Part shown: positions 27,989 through 37,295 of the stretch, piece after piece
Position numbering within the stretch: position 1 is the first letter of the stretch
Layout: each line of letters opens with the position of its first letter
DNA from: an uncultured Bartonella sp.
Lineage (GTDB): Bacteria > Pseudomonadota > Alphaproteobacteria > Rhizobiales > Rhizobiaceae
DNA: 58,017 bases
Direction of reading: 5' to 3'
Assembly: GCA_946478235.1 (NCBI GenBank)
Contig: CAMLBF010000006.1
Span: 74,481-132,497 of the forward strand
Position numbers and translations under genes: made by a program
Notes under the pieces: generated by a model
What the model saw: only the letters and a program-made list of their open reading frames with translations
Database searches by the model: none
Told to the model about the DNA's origin: nothing

Positions 27989-29152
27989 TTACAATGCGGC
28001 TTTTTCAACTTGAAAAGCCCATTCAAGCCATTCGATTAAAGCCTGTAAATCGGATTTTTCTACCGTTGCACCGGCCCATATTCTTAAACCAGATGGGGCA
28101 TCACGGTAAGCACCAATATCATAGGCTACTCCAGCTTTATCCAAACGGTTCACAATCGCTTTAGCAAAGGCCGCTTGTTTTTCTGGCTCAAGTGCAACCA
28201 CAACAGGATCAACAATTCTTAAACATACTGATGTATTGGAACGTGTTTCTGGAACTTTTGCCAGATTTTCCAACCAAGGTGCTTGACCAACAAATTGATC
28301 CAACACAGCAAAATTATCATTAGCACGTTTCATTAATGCGCTTAGGCCACCTATGGATTTAGCCCATTGCAAGGCATCAAGATAATCTTCAACGCACAAC
28401 ATAGAAGGTGTATTAATCGTTGCACCTTCAAAGATACCTCCAATGAGCTTGCCACCTTTTGTCATTCGGAAAATTTTTGGCAATGGCCATTGTGGCGTAT
28501 ATGTCTCTAAACGCTCCACAGCGCGAGGTCCTAGAATAAGAACACCATGCGCGCCCTCGCCTCCTAGCACTTTTTGCCAAGAAAAAGTTACGACATCAAG
28601 TTTAGAAAAATCGAGTTTCTGAGCGAAGGCTGCCGATGTTGCATCGCATATTGTCAAGCCTTTACGCGTTTCTGGAATGAAATCTGCATTCGGAACACGA
28701 ACACCAGATGTTGTGCCATTCCATGTGAAAACGACATCGCGATCAAAATCAACTTTTGTTAAATCCGGCAATTCACCATAAGGTGCTTCAAGTTTTCTAA
28801 CATCTGCCAATTTGAGTTGCTTTACAACGTCTGTAACCCAACCAGAACCAAAACTTTCCCAAGCAAGCATATCGACGCCACGCGCACCAAGCAGCGACCA
28901 TAACGCCATTTCAACAGCACCGGTATCGGAAGCCGGAACAATACCGATACGATAATCTGCGGGAACTTCTAAAACTTCACGCGTAAGCTCGATAGCTTGT
29001 GCTAGTTTTGACTTACCTATCTTGGCACGATGCGAACGTCCAACGGGCGCATTTGAAAGCGCCTCAACCGTCCAACCGGGACGTTTTGCACAAGGACCAG
29101 AAGAAAAATTGGGATTATTCGGGCGAACGCCCGGCTCATTAAATGTTGTCAT
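27989..29152 (-). CDS. serC: Phosphoserine aminotransferase
   Basis: A 387-residue PLP enzyme making phosphoserine from 3-phosphohydroxypyruvate and glutamate. It begins with [17 protein letters not shown] and [13 protein letters not shown], typical of the alphaproteobacterial SerC branch. The PLP lysine is in [20 protein letters not shown]. It heads a serC-serA-GNAT operon, and AGGA lies just before the ATG within a structured leader. Confidence 0.96.
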   Translation of the reverse strand: MTTFNEPGVRPNNPNFSSGPCAKRPGWTVEALSNAPVGRSHRAKIGKSKLAQAIELTREVLEVPADYRIGIVPASDTGAVEMALWSLLGARGVDMLAWESFGSGWVTDVVKQLKLADVRKLEAPYGELPDLTKVDFDRDVVFTWNGTTSGVRVPNADFIPETRKGLTICDATSAAFAQKLDFSKLDVVTFSWQKVLGGEGAHGVLILGPRAVERLETYTPQWPLPKIFRMTKGGKLIGGIFEGATINTPSMLCVEDYLDALQWAKSIGGLSALMKRANDNFAVLDQFVGQAPWLENLAKVPETRSNTSVCLRIVDPVVVALEPEKQAAFAKAIVNRLDKAGVAYDIGAYRDAPSGLRIWAGATVEKSDLQALIEWLEWAFQVEKAAL

Positions 29153-29200
29153 AATATCCTACCCTTTCAGATAGCACGCCTCTCGTTGGGGAGAGGTGGC
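29153..29200 (-). promoter_or_regulatory. Structured serC leader, candidate serC RNA motif
   Basis: On the minus strand two adjacent hairpins precede the start codon. The first is CCTCTC-CCCAAC-GAGAGG (29179-29196). The second is CTATCT-GAAA-GGGTAG (29159-29174), a stem with a GNRA tetraloop, and its 3' side runs straight into the AGGA ribosome site. A serC RNA motif has been described in the 5' UTR of serC operons of Rhizobiales; I infer that this is a member but did not compare it with the published consensus. Pairing of the second hairpin could limit ribosome access. Confidence 0.5.
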
Positions 29201-29246
29201 CCACTGATTTCATTACCGGAAAGTTTCGAACGATACAAGCAGGAAA

Positions 29247-29252
29247 ATTATA
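29247..29252 (-). promoter_or_regulatory. Possible -10 element for the serC operon
   Basis: The minus strand reads TATAAT here, which would place the transcription start near 29240 and give a leader of about 90 bases containing both hairpins. No good -35 box was seen. Confidence 0.35.
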
Positions 29253-29498
29253 TATTTTAAAAATATTTCACTATTACTTTATTCTAACTCCATAAATGCT
29301 ATAAAATAAAATATTATTTAAATTTTTATATAAGTATATTACAAATTTTAATTTTACTGCATCTACATTCATTTAATTACTTAAAATTTTAAAATCGGAC
29401 ATATTAACGCCATTTAAAATCCAAGCAAAAAATGAAGTGAGATGATTATTGTATAAATGATATGATAAAATAACGTTGTCCTAAAAATGGAATTTATT

Positions 29499-29933
29499 AT
29501 GCGACAATCTCTCTTCAAAAAATATTCAGCATTGATGCTGGTACCACTATTATTTTTTGTCGGCTGCCAATCCATGCCTAAGCTCACACAACCTGACAAT
29601 GTCTATGAGTTCGATACACGTTTAACAAACGATAGTGATGTACCAAACGACGTATTAAAACGTGCTGCATTTACTACTCAGCGACGTGGGTATCGATATT
29701 TTACTTTAACCAACACTGCAGCTGGTTCAGACGCAAGTAACAGGCCGACAATTGGTTTCAACTATGGACGAAACCCTTATGGCTTTTCAGATGCCGGCAA
29801 TCAAACCAATGGTGACATTTCAATGGATATCCCTACACAATCACATCGTATCCATTGGGTTGTAACTATGTTTCACACCACTCAAGGCGATACAGCAAAA
29901 GTATACGACGTTTCAGAAGTCATACGAAAATAA
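29499..29933 (+). CDS. Small predicted lipoprotein
   Basis: A 144-residue protein with an N-terminal lipoprotein signal (basic MRQSLFKKY, hydrophobic stretch, then FFVGC as the lipobox with Cys near residue 23). The mature part is mostly polar with a Gly/Asn-rich middle (FNYGRNPYGFSDAGNQTNG). The ATG at 29499 has GGA eight bases upstream and is preferred over one at 29487. I do not recognise the family. It lies between the serine operon and two tRNA genes. Confidence 0.7.
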   Translation: MRQSLFKKYSALMLVPLLFFVGCQSMPKLTQPDNVYEFDTRLTNDSDVPNDVLKRAAFTTQRRGYRYFTLTNTAAGSDASNRPTIGFNYGRNPYGFSDAGNQTNGDISMDIPTQSHRIHWVVTMFHTTQGDTAKVYDVSEVIRK

Positions 29934-29982
29934 CAATTCGGTGCTTGTATGTACTTGAATATAATAAGGTGAACCAGATTAA

Positions 29983-30057
29983 TGGTACGCCTAAGGGGAA
30001 TCGAACCCCTGTTTCCGCCGTGAGAGGGCGGCGTCCTGACCGCTAGACGATAGGCGC
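29983..30057 (-). tRNA. tRNA-Glu (CTC)
   Basis: The minus strand forms a full cloverleaf: acceptor GCGCCTA with TAGGCGT (G1-U72 wobble), anticodon stem CCGCC/GGCGG with loop CTCTCAC (anticodon CTC), T stem AGGGG/CCCCT, A73 and encoded CCA. Confidence 0.93.
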
Positions 30058-30220
30058 ACGGTGTAAAGCCGCTAATAAGCCTTGTTTACTCAAAGAGCAA
30101 TGCCAAATTCCCAAAAAAATGAACTTAACAGGGCAAATTTTGAATATTTTTGTTTTGAAGGCTAGACACTCGAAATTTTAATGTTATAAACCCAACCGCT
30201 CCGGTTAAAAAATCGGACGT

Positions 30221-30296
<76 letters not shown>

Positions 30297-30370
30297 CTAA
30301 AATTAAGCCAACATATTGTTTTTATTGAATTTTTCTTTTTTAGAAAACTGGGTTATTAATTTTTTCCGGA

Positions 30371-30406
30371 AAATTGTCACACAAAATGAGGCGCAAATTG
30401 TCACAC
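30371..30406 (+). repeat. Two copies of a 12-bp direct repeat before the integrase remnant
   Basis: AAATTGTCACAC occurs at 30371-30382 and again at 30395-30406, a 24-bp period. Such spaced short repeats near an integrase gene can be arm-type recombinase sites; that reading is inference. Confidence 0.5.
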
Positions 30407-30577
30407 GTAGCGTCATTTACTAATGTGGATACACCGGTGAATAAAACAGAACAAGACAGGCATTTAATCAAACGCAATAAGCGATATTATTACAGACGAC
30501 GGGTACCAAAAGCAGCAGAAGTGTTAGATGACCGCACGCCATCTTTATGGGCTTCGGCCCTAACTCGTTGGCAATAG
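30386..30577 (+). pseudogene. Remnant of a tyrosine recombinase N-terminal region
   Basis: The frame encodes HLIKRNKRYYYRRRVPKAAE, the pattern found at the start of many phage-type integrases of Rhizobiales (xRxxRYYYRRRVPK). It stops after about 60 residues, far short of the 350-400 expected, with no catalytic domain following on this strand. It is therefore a decayed fragment beside tRNA-Phe. Confidence 0.65.
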
Positions 30578-30720
30578 TATGCTCATCGTAACCTAATTCA
30601 GCAATAATTGTCGCTACGATGTGTCTCAACCCTTTCAGTACAAGACCGCTTTCTATTTCCTCACTATTTTTTAATTTTTCACGAATCTATCGCCATGATG
30701 CTCTACTAATATTCGCCATC
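30555..30720 (-). pseudogene. Remnant of a tyrosine recombinase C-terminal region
   Basis: On the minus strand one frame reads GLVLKGLRHIVATIIAELGY followed by DEHTIANELG, which matches the conserved box II Arg-His block (GLRHTVATxLAExGxDExTIAxxLG) of tyrosine recombinases. A TAG interrupts the frame upstream (after ISRASWR) and the terminal active-site tyrosine region is absent. Its opposite orientation to the N-terminal fragment shows rearrangement or two separate events. Confidence 0.65.
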
Positions 30721-30926
30721 CCATAAAATTTATATTCTTTCTTAGTGTTTAGGTTTAGCAGCTGCATTTAACTACATATGCCATATGAGATTTTATAGTA
30801 TCGGTGTGAAAACTTTAATACAACAGTAACAATTAGACTTGTAAAGTCTCAAGAGTGATTCGTTTTGCGTAATGTCACTCATATTTCATAGGTTTAATAA
30901 TTTAACATTGGGATTTGGCGGATATA

Positions 30927-32417
30927 ATGAAGCTAACATACCTTACGACTTTGCTCGTGCTGTTCCAAGGTGTGCAAGTTGGCCACGCCACTAATTTTGC
31001 AGATGACGGTAATTCCAATACTGCAAATTGGCAATCTATTGTTGGCCGTTTAAAAGGTTCTATCAACCATTTTGATTATGAGGGCGCATCAATTACAAGT
31101 AGTAATGTCCCATTACCTTTGAAAGATTCTTTGACTGACAAACAGGCAGAAGAAAATCTCAACACAGATTCTTTTTATACTGGCTCAATAACAAAGACAT
31201 CTCCATTAAAAAGCCAAAATAAAAATACCAGAAAATCGGGTGTTAGTCTTTCTCAAGCAATAGAATTGGCTTTAGGATTCCATCCTGACGTTTCTTCTGC
31301 AAAGGCTAATTATCGTCGGTCACAAGCAAACACTGCATCATCACAAACAAGTTGGTATCCAAAAGTATCATTTGATGGCAGCGGCGGATATAGTGAAAGC
31401 GGTAAAAGTAGCAATGGATCATCTAATGTTGGTGTATCGGCTAACCAATTAATTTATGACTTTGGGAAGACACCTAGCGAAATTCAGTATTCCAAAAATA
31501 AAGAAAACCAAAATTTTATAAATGTTGATGCTTCTATGGAAGATATCGCTGCTAGAGTTGCTGAAGCATTTGTAACGGTAAACAGAGCGGAACAATCTTT
31601 AGATGCCGCTGATGAATATATTACTGCACTGGAACGTATCCGTGGAATGATAACCTTACGTAATTCTGCGGGCATTTCAGATAGTGCAGATATGATTTTA
31701 TCACAAGTACGTTTGGATGGTGTAAAAAGCGACCGTTTAGCAAGCGAAGCAAATTTAATAACCGCAAGATCTACACTTTCCAATTTAACTGGAACACAAG
31801 TTGATAATGTTATCATATCAGATAAAGAAAGAACGACGTTAGGCACCGATACCAAACTATCTGACATTGATAGTCATCCGTCGATAAAAGCAGCGCAATT
31901 TGCCTATACAGCAGCACAAGAACAAACAAAATATGCGAAAGCTCAATCCTACCCTAGTTTAGGCGTTCGTGGTAATTACAGCTATGATCCAATAAAGAAC
32001 AAAGAAACTAGCTCGCTGATGTTAAATGTTTCTGGCAACCTATCTCTGGCGGGTGAAAATAAAGCGCGCATTTCAGCAGCGTATGAAGATGAGCAGGCTG
32101 CACGTTTACAAATAGAGTCCTTACGTATTACGCAAAAAACCCGTTTTATGTCTGCAGATGAAAATGAAAAAAGCGCAATGATGCGGTTATCAATTCTCAA
32201 GGAACAGCTAATAAAAGCAAGAGAAGCAAGAGATCTTTATACTCTACAATATCAATTAGGAAAAAGACCTCTATTTGAGCTGTTGGATGCCGAACAACAA
32301 GTTTATTCTGCAAATCTATCAATCGTCGCTGCAACAAACGACCTGTTACAAGCTAAAGTAGAGAAAGCGCAGTCAACAGGGTCAATATTGAAAAACCTGA
32401 ATATTATCACTCAATAA
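30927..32417 (+). CDS. TolC-family outer-membrane channel of a type I secretion system
   Basis: A 496-residue protein with a signal peptide (MKLTYLTTLLVLFQGVQVGH, cleavage near HA-TNF). After a 90-residue linker come the two structural repeats of the TolC/LapE fold: SLSQAIELALGFHPDVSSAK, SWYPKVSFDGSGGYSESG and NQLIYDFG in the first, and SHPSIKAAQFAYTAAQEQTK, SYPSLGVRGNYSYDP and LLDAEQQVYSAN in the second, with long helical stretches between. It is transcribed towards the HlyD-type gene, and the two coding regions are only 4 bases apart. An inverted repeat (GAGTGA...TCACTC) lies about 45 bases before the start. The likely role is the outer-membrane conduit for the giant adhesin. Confidence 0.88.
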   Translation: MKLTYLTTLLVLFQGVQVGHATNFADDGNSNTANWQSIVGRLKGSINHFDYEGASITSSNVPLPLKDSLTDKQAEENLNTDSFYTGSITKTSPLKSQNKNTRKSGVSLSQAIELALGFHPDVSSAKANYRRSQANTASSQTSWYPKVSFDGSGGYSESGKSSNGSSNVGVSANQLIYDFGKTPSEIQYSKNKENQNFINVDASMEDIAARVAEAFVTVNRAEQSLDAADEYITALERIRGMITLRNSAGISDSADMILSQVRLDGVKSDRLASEANLITARSTLSNLTGTQVDNVIISDKERTTLGTDTKLSDIDSHPSIKAAQFAYTAAQEQTKYAKAQSYPSLGVRGNYSYDPIKNKETSSLMLNVSGNLSLAGENKARISAAYEDEQAARLQIESLRITQKTRFMSADENEKSAMMRLSILKEQLIKAREARDLYTLQYQLGKRPLFELLDAEQQVYSANLSIVAATNDLLQAKVEKAQSTGSILKNLNIITQ

Positions 32418-32421
32418 AAGA

Positions 32422-33609
32422 TCATCTTTCTCTTAATGCTTCATGCATCTTATTAAGTGGCTTCGTTAAGTACTGAAATAGAGTCTTTGCGCCAGTTCTA
32501 ATCTCAACAGAGGCTATCATTCCAGGTATAATTGGATGTTTTACGTCGTCCTTTGTTGTCAGGTAAGATTGTTCAGTTTTAACATAAACGCGATAATAGA
32601 CTTGACGTTTATCCGTTTCTTCCAAAAGTGTATCAGGAGAGATTGTTTCAACAACGCCGTCCAAGCTGCCATATATTGATGAATCGTAGGCGGTAAGTTT
32701 CACCGAAGCCTTTAATCCCGGACGCACAAATGCGATATCACGAGGGTTAATATGAGTTTCAATCAATAATTGATCTTCTAATGGCACAATTTCCATCACA
32801 TTACCGCCTGGCTGAACAACGCCACCAATCGTAGTAACTTCAATATTTTTAACAATGCCACGTACCGGCGCCGATAAGACAGTTCTTTCCAACTGGTCTT
32901 TTCTGCCAGCATTTAAATTTTCCAACGAATCCAATTCAGCCATTGTTTTTGAATAGTTCTCTTTGGCTGTTACAAGATATTGATCTTTGACTTCACGTTT
33001 TTTGCGGCTGAGCTCAGTTACTTGTTGTTCGAGCTTCAAGACTTCGACTTCACTAGCAGCACCTTTTTGAACAAGCGGTTTTGTTAAATTTAATTCCTTA
33101 CTCGATAATGTAAGAGATTGATTCAAGCTCGCCAATGAGGATTCATAAGCTTCTTTCTGTGAAATATACAAAGTCCGTTCACGATCCATCAGATCTTTGT
33201 CATTTTGCACCGATTCAGGAAATTGCAATGGTGTATCATTCATCTGCGCATATAATCGTGCAGCGGTCGCTGTTAAAGCTCTTATTTTCGCGTCAGTTTC
33301 ACCATATTGGGAACGGAACCTTTTATCGTCCAAAGTCGCCAGTCTTTGACCTGCCTCAACAATTTGGCCCTCTGTAACGTTCATTTCAGCAAGAATCCCA
33401 CCTTCAAGGCTCTGGATATTTTGCGCTTTAGACATAGGAATAACTTTCCCCTGCCCGACTGTAACCTCATCCAATACGGCGAAGTAAGACCAAGTTATCA
33501 ATCCACAGATAACCGCAAAACTTAACCAGATAATGAAGGACGTTCCACGAATAGATTGCTTTTTTCTACGTGAAGGAAGCCAATTCCAAATACTTGCTGC
33601 CAAAGACAT
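32422..33609 (-). CDS. HlyD/LapC-type membrane fusion protein of a type I secretion system
   Basis: A 395-residue periplasmic adaptor with one N-terminal transmembrane helix (about residues 24-46, FIIWLSFAVICGLITWSYFA). Next come a split lipoyl-like domain (QSLEGGILAEMNVTEGQIVE and APVRGIVKNIEVTTIGGVVQ) that brackets a long coiled-coil hairpin, and a beta-barrel domain ending in IIPGMIASVEIRTG. The C-terminal TGAKTLFQYLTKPL is standard for the T1SS HlyD subfamily. It follows the ABC transporter gene by 21 bases and joins inner-membrane pump to outer-membrane channel. Confidence 0.93.
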   Translation of the reverse strand: MSLAASIWNWLPSRRKKQSIRGTSFIIWLSFAVICGLITWSYFAVLDEVTVGQGKVIPMSKAQNIQSLEGGILAEMNVTEGQIVEAGQRLATLDDKRFRSQYGETDAKIRALTATAARLYAQMNDTPLQFPESVQNDKDLMDRERTLYISQKEAYESSLASLNQSLTLSSKELNLTKPLVQKGAASEVEVLKLEQQVTELSRKKREVKDQYLVTAKENYSKTMAELDSLENLNAGRKDQLERTVLSAPVRGIVKNIEVTTIGGVVQPGGNVMEIVPLEDQLLIETHINPRDIAFVRPGLKASVKLTAYDSSIYGSLDGVVETISPDTLLEETDKRQVYYRVYVKTEQSYLTTKDDVKHPIIPGMIASVEIRTGAKTLFQYLTKPLNKMHEALRER

Positions 33610-33630
33610 ATATTTTACACCAGATCCTTT

Positions 33631-35733
33631 TTAAGCTTTTAAAGTTTTCAGAACTTCGTCTTTTGCTCCATCTAGAACAATGCGACCTTGATCAACCACA
33701 ATAACTCTATCAACCAAATCCAACAGAGCATAGCGATGCGTTGATAAAATTAGAGTCCGATCACCAAGCCAACTTTTCATATTATTGATGAAATTTCTTT
33801 CGGACACATCATCCATTGAGGCTGTAGGTTCATCAAGTGCTAGAATATTAGGATTTCTCAACAAAGTACGCGCTAGAATAATCGATTGTCGTTGACCACC
33901 TGATAAACCGATACCACCTTCGAGGATAACAAGATCCATACCTCGCGATTGCTTATTGATAAGCGAAATAGCACCACTGACTTTTAACGCAGAAATCAAC
34001 TGTTCTTGTGTTGCAAGAGGTGCACCAAGCATAAGATTTTCACGTAAAGAACCATGAAAAAGTCGGCTATCCTGCGACAAATATCCGATACTTCTGCGTA
34101 AATCTGAAGGATTGATCATGGTCATATCAACACCATCAAGAGACAGCACGCCATTTGTTGGTGGAAGAGAACCCGACAGAACACGCAATAGCGAAGATTT
34201 ACCCGCCCCTACTTTACCGATGAGCCCTATCTTTTCACCGGCTTTGATATTTAATTCATTGACATAAAGAACTGAAGCACTTTCAGGGTCATATTTGAGT
34301 TCCAACCTTGAAACCGAGTAATCACCTAACAATGATGGTTTGCGAATGAATTCCTTATCACTTGCATGATCGAGGGGCTTTTTGAGAAGATCATCCAAGC
34401 CTTTCCTTGCATTACGCGCATGCTGCCATTTGGTGAAAATTTGTGCCAACTGAGCAAAAGGTGCAATCGCACGACTGGATAATATACTACATCCGATAAC
34501 AGCACCCGTTGTTAATTCATGTGACAAAACAAGATAGGCCCCTGTCAATATCACACTAACATACGTAATCTGTTGAACACTCGAAATCCAATAAACATAA
34601 CTCGAAACGAAATGACGCTGCTCAACGGATGCATCAGAACTAGCTTTTGTATAGCGATCCCATGTTTTTTGGAAATAGGCCTCTGCCTGCAATGACTTTA
34701 TGTCTTCAATACCTTCAATAGACTCAACCAAAATTGCATGGCGTAATGCACTCTCTTTGGAAGCTCTACTAGATAATTTTGATAACGGAATTTGTAGCAA
34801 CAAACCTGGAATGATAATCAAAGGTAATGCCATCAACACAACCAGTCCCAACGGCCCGCCAATAATCCCGATAATAAATATAAAGACAAGAGCAAAAGGA
34901 ATGTCTGTGGCTGCTGTAAATGTTGTGGAGGTTAGCAGTTCTCTTATTTGCTCCATCTCTTTAATTTGCGAGATGAAAGAACCAGTCGATTTTGGACGAG
35001 CGTCATTTCGAATATCCAATGCACGTCCAAAGAACATACCTGATATTAGGAGGTCGGCTTGCTTTCCCATATAATCCGAAACTTTTACCCGCGATATTCT
35101 GAGAAACCATTCGAAAAAGATTGCTAATATCGTGCCAATAGCCAATACCCATAAAGTCGGGGTTGATTGCGCCGGTACCACGCGATCCCAAACCTGCATG
35201 GAAAACAGAGAGCCGCCCAGCGCCAATAAATTGGCGACAATTGACGCCACCATAATCTCGAAATGATAACGTTTTTCCTTGAAGATGATTGACCAGAACC
35301 AAGAAGGATTGTGTGGGGCATGGTAATCCCCCAAGCGCGTATCCTTTATCTTTTCAAATGGTTTTAAAAGAGCAATTCTACCGGTAATCTGTTCGGCGAA
35401 TTTTTCGTTCGATATCTTCGTATCAATCGTTTGGCTAACTTCCGGAAACAAAACCGAGACATACTCATCACCGGTTGCAGTAACAACAACCACTTTGCCA
35501 GTTTTCAGTTCAGCAATTGCGGGTAACAAAATCGAAGGTAGTTCGAAAATATTCTCATTCACTAAATCGACGGTCAAGCCCATTCTATGACCAGCGCGAC
35601 CGATATGCTCTTCTAGAGTTGTTCCTCCAGACCAAGCAAATGAATGTTTCAAAAAATCTTGCGAAACGTTTAGATTGTTAAGCTTACCAACAAGAGCTAA
35701 CCCCTCAATCCAACTATCAACATTTGGCGTCAT
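33631..35733 (-). CDS. Type I secretion ABC transporter (permease-ATPase), LapB/HlyB type
   Basis: A 700-residue exporter. The N-terminal 130 residues form a degenerate C39 peptidase-like domain without the catalytic cysteine, which in LapB/HlyB transporters binds substrate rather than cleaving it. Six membrane helices follow (about 160-420). The ATPase has Walker A GLIGKVGAGKSSLLRVLSG, signature LSGGQRQSIILAR, Walker B NILALDEPTASMD and the H-loop LILSTHRYALLDL. It sits in a sel1-ABC-HlyD operon with gaps of 25 and 21 bases and most likely powers export of the adjacent giant Ig-repeat protein. Confidence 0.94.
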   Translation of the reverse strand: MTPNVDSWIEGLALVGKLNNLNVSQDFLKHSFAWSGGTTLEEHIGRAGHRMGLTVDLVNENIFELPSILLPAIAELKTGKVVVVTATGDEYVSVLFPEVSQTIDTKISNEKFAEQITGRIALLKPFEKIKDTRLGDYHAPHNPSWFWSIIFKEKRYHFEIMVASIVANLLALGGSLFSMQVWDRVVPAQSTPTLWVLAIGTILAIFFEWFLRISRVKVSDYMGKQADLLISGMFFGRALDIRNDARPKSTGSFISQIKEMEQIRELLTSTTFTAATDIPFALVFIFIIGIIGGPLGLVVLMALPLIIIPGLLLQIPLSKLSSRASKESALRHAILVESIEGIEDIKSLQAEAYFQKTWDRYTKASSDASVEQRHFVSSYVYWISSVQQITYVSVILTGAYLVLSHELTTGAVIGCSILSSRAIAPFAQLAQIFTKWQHARNARKGLDDLLKKPLDHASDKEFIRKPSLLGDYSVSRLELKYDPESASVLYVNELNIKAGEKIGLIGKVGAGKSSLLRVLSGSLPPTNGVLSLDGVDMTMINPSDLRRSIGYLSQDSRLFHGSLRENLMLGAPLATQEQLISALKVSGAISLINKQSRGMDLVILEGGIGLSGGQRQSIILARTLLRNPNILALDEPTASMDDVSERNFINNMKSWLGDRTLILSTHRYALLDLVDRVIVVDQGRIVLDGAKDEVLKTLKA

Positions 35734-35758
35734 AAGCGTTACTCTTTAAGGTTAATTT

Positions 35759-37129
35759 CTATTCTTGTTGTTGCGGGAGTAATGTTTCAACACTTTCGTT
35801 GGCTTTTTCATCGACAACCTGTGGTCTCCATATCGAAAGCAAAGCCTGTGCACGCTCTCTCTGAGATGTGTCTAAACCTTCCAACAAATTGTCACGCATT
35901 TTTATAGAATCAGGATCTTGCTTCAAACTTGCGAGAGAAAACCAAATGAAAGCTTCTTCCAAATCCTTCTTCGCACCAACGCCTTCCGATAGAGCTAACC
36001 CCAAATTATATTGCGCCGGAACCAAACCATAATTTGCAGCTTTTCTTAACCACAATACACCTTCTATCCAATTTGAATGATCAGAATCTTTTAACAATAA
36101 AACACCCAAATTATACATTGCAGCAACATTGCCACCTTGAGCAGCTCTTTCATACCAATATCTTGCTGATGCGTTTGCTTCAGGTGTATTTTGTTGCTCA
36201 TATTGGTGACCTAATGCAAACGCTGCTGTCGGATTATTCGCTTCTGCTAACTTTTCATACTCAGCAATTAGTGGATCTTCAGGTTGTGGATCTTCAGGGG
36301 CGGCGTTATCAACGTTCTGAGTATCAACATCTGTAACTGCTGGATCCTCGACTTTCTCTGTAGATGCCGGATCCTCGACTTTTTCTGTAACTGATGGATC
36401 CTCGACTTTTGTAACGATTGGATGTTGTATGTCTGTTGTTTCTGCCGAGACAACAGCCTCTGCATTATTGTTCTTGACGGAGTCGACAAAGTTTACGACG
36501 GCTTCTGGTACCTTTGATATAACTTCCTGAACTTTTTTAGCCGCAACGTCACGGGAAGCACCTGTTACGACACTGTCAGTTTCATCCAGCGAACTATTTG
36601 TTTTGTTTTGTACGACTGAACTTTTAAATTGGTTTTCCGCTACAGACACACCACTATACTTGTACAGCAAAAAACCGCAAAACAGCACAACAAAAAAGAG
36701 CAATAAACTTACATACAAACCAGATGAAATAAATCTATCTTTATTCTTTTCTAATTTATTTTTATTGGTATCAAGCGGCACTTTGGGAAATGTTTTATTC
36801 CGATTATCATTATTACTTAAAAAGTCTGGAATTTTTATGTCATCTTTTTGCATAGAGCGAATGATATTCAACATCTTAAAGCATATATCTTTACCATTCA
36901 TAGCGATACTACGTCTATGAAGTATAATAAGAGAATCGATAAAATATCTCTTATCCAAATCACTCCATTTTGAAAAACCCTTAACAAACAATCTAGCAAA
37001 AGCAAAAAAAGATGTAATCTTTTGGGTCTCTTGTTGTTTGCTGTTTTGTGATGCTATTCTTTCTATTTTATTAATAATATTGAGGGTGTTATAAAAACCC
37101 GCTCCTTCATTAGAAGGAACACCCTGCAT
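35759..37129 (-). CDS. Bitopic Sel1-repeat protein in the type I secretion operon
   Basis: A 456-residue protein first in the operon with the T1SS pump and adaptor. A cytoplasmic N-terminal part of about 130 residues has a lysine-rich end. One transmembrane helix follows (about 135-156, GLYVSLLLFFVVLFCGFLLY), then a linker with three 9-residue VEDP repeats, then three Sel1 repeats (NPTAAFALGHQYEQQ, ASARYWYERAAQGGNVAAMY, GVLWLRKAANYGLVPAQYNL, EEAFIWFSLASLKQDPDS). Sel1 repeats form alpha-solenoids that bind proteins, so a periplasmic scaffold or chaperone for the secretion machine is plausible. The start is uncertain: an in-frame GTG at 37157 would add 10 residues, and neither has a strong ribosome site. 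Confidence 0.8.
   Translation of the reverse strand: MQGVPSNEGAGFYNTLNIINKIERIASQNSKQQETQKITSFFAFARLFVKGFSKWSDLDKRYFIDSLIILHRRSIAMNGKDICFKMLNIIRSMQKDDIKIPDFLSNNDNRNKTFPKVPLDTNKNKLEKNKDRFISSGLYVSLLLFFVVLFCGFLLYKYSGVSVAENQFKSSVVQNKTNSSLDETDSVVTGASRDVAAKKVQEVISKVPEAVVNFVDSVKNNNAEAVVSAETTDIQHPIVTKVEDPSVTEKVEDPASTEKVEDPAVTDVDTQNVDNAAPEDPQPEDPLIAEYEKLAEANNPTAAFALGHQYEQQNTPEANASARYWYERAAQGGNVAAMYNLGVLLLKDSDHSNWIEGVLWLRKAANYGLVPAQYNLGLALSEGVGAKKDLEEAFIWFSLASLKQDPDSIKMRDNLLEGLDTSQRERAQALLSIWRPQVVDEKANESVETLLPQQQE
36342..36409 (-). repeat. 27-bp tandem repeat, three copies, in the Sel1 gene
   Basis: GGATCCTCGACTTT recurs at 36342, 36369 and 36396 with a 27-bp period, encoding nine-residue units built on KVEDPxxTE in the extracytoplasmic linker. 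Copy number may vary between strains. Confidence 0.75.
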
Positions 37130-37201
37130 ATTAATATCTTTTTCTTTGAACGCTATCACCGAGTTTCACTTTGTCTATTTATAGTTATGTGTTACAATGG
37201 T

Positions 37202-37295
37202 GTGTCGCCAGGACGTCTCCCGACGACACGTCGAAGTAGCCGCAGTGTGGGTCTTGTGGGGTCTATTTGGGAACCCACCCTGTGCTACTGCCGAC
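37202..37295 (-). promoter_or_regulatory. Tandem hairpins upstream of the Sel1/T1SS operon, candidate leader RNA
   Basis: Two adjacent inverted repeats precede the sel1 gene. The larger (37230-37295) pairs GTCG/CGAC, GTAGC/GCTAC, CAG/CTG and GTGGGT/ACCCAC in register with small internal loops, 18 pairs in all. The smaller (37202-37229) pairs GTGTCG/CGACAC. The local GC is clearly higher than the AT-rich flanks. It lies about 70 bases upstream of the ATG in a 535-base gap. It matches no RNA family I can name and has no U-tract on either side, so it looks like a leader element rather than a terminator. Confidence 0.5.

Noticed and set aside
37202..37295. Signal recognition particle RNA, tmRNA or RNase P RNA
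   Set aside because: None of the conserved core sequences of those RNAs could be found, and the element is too short.
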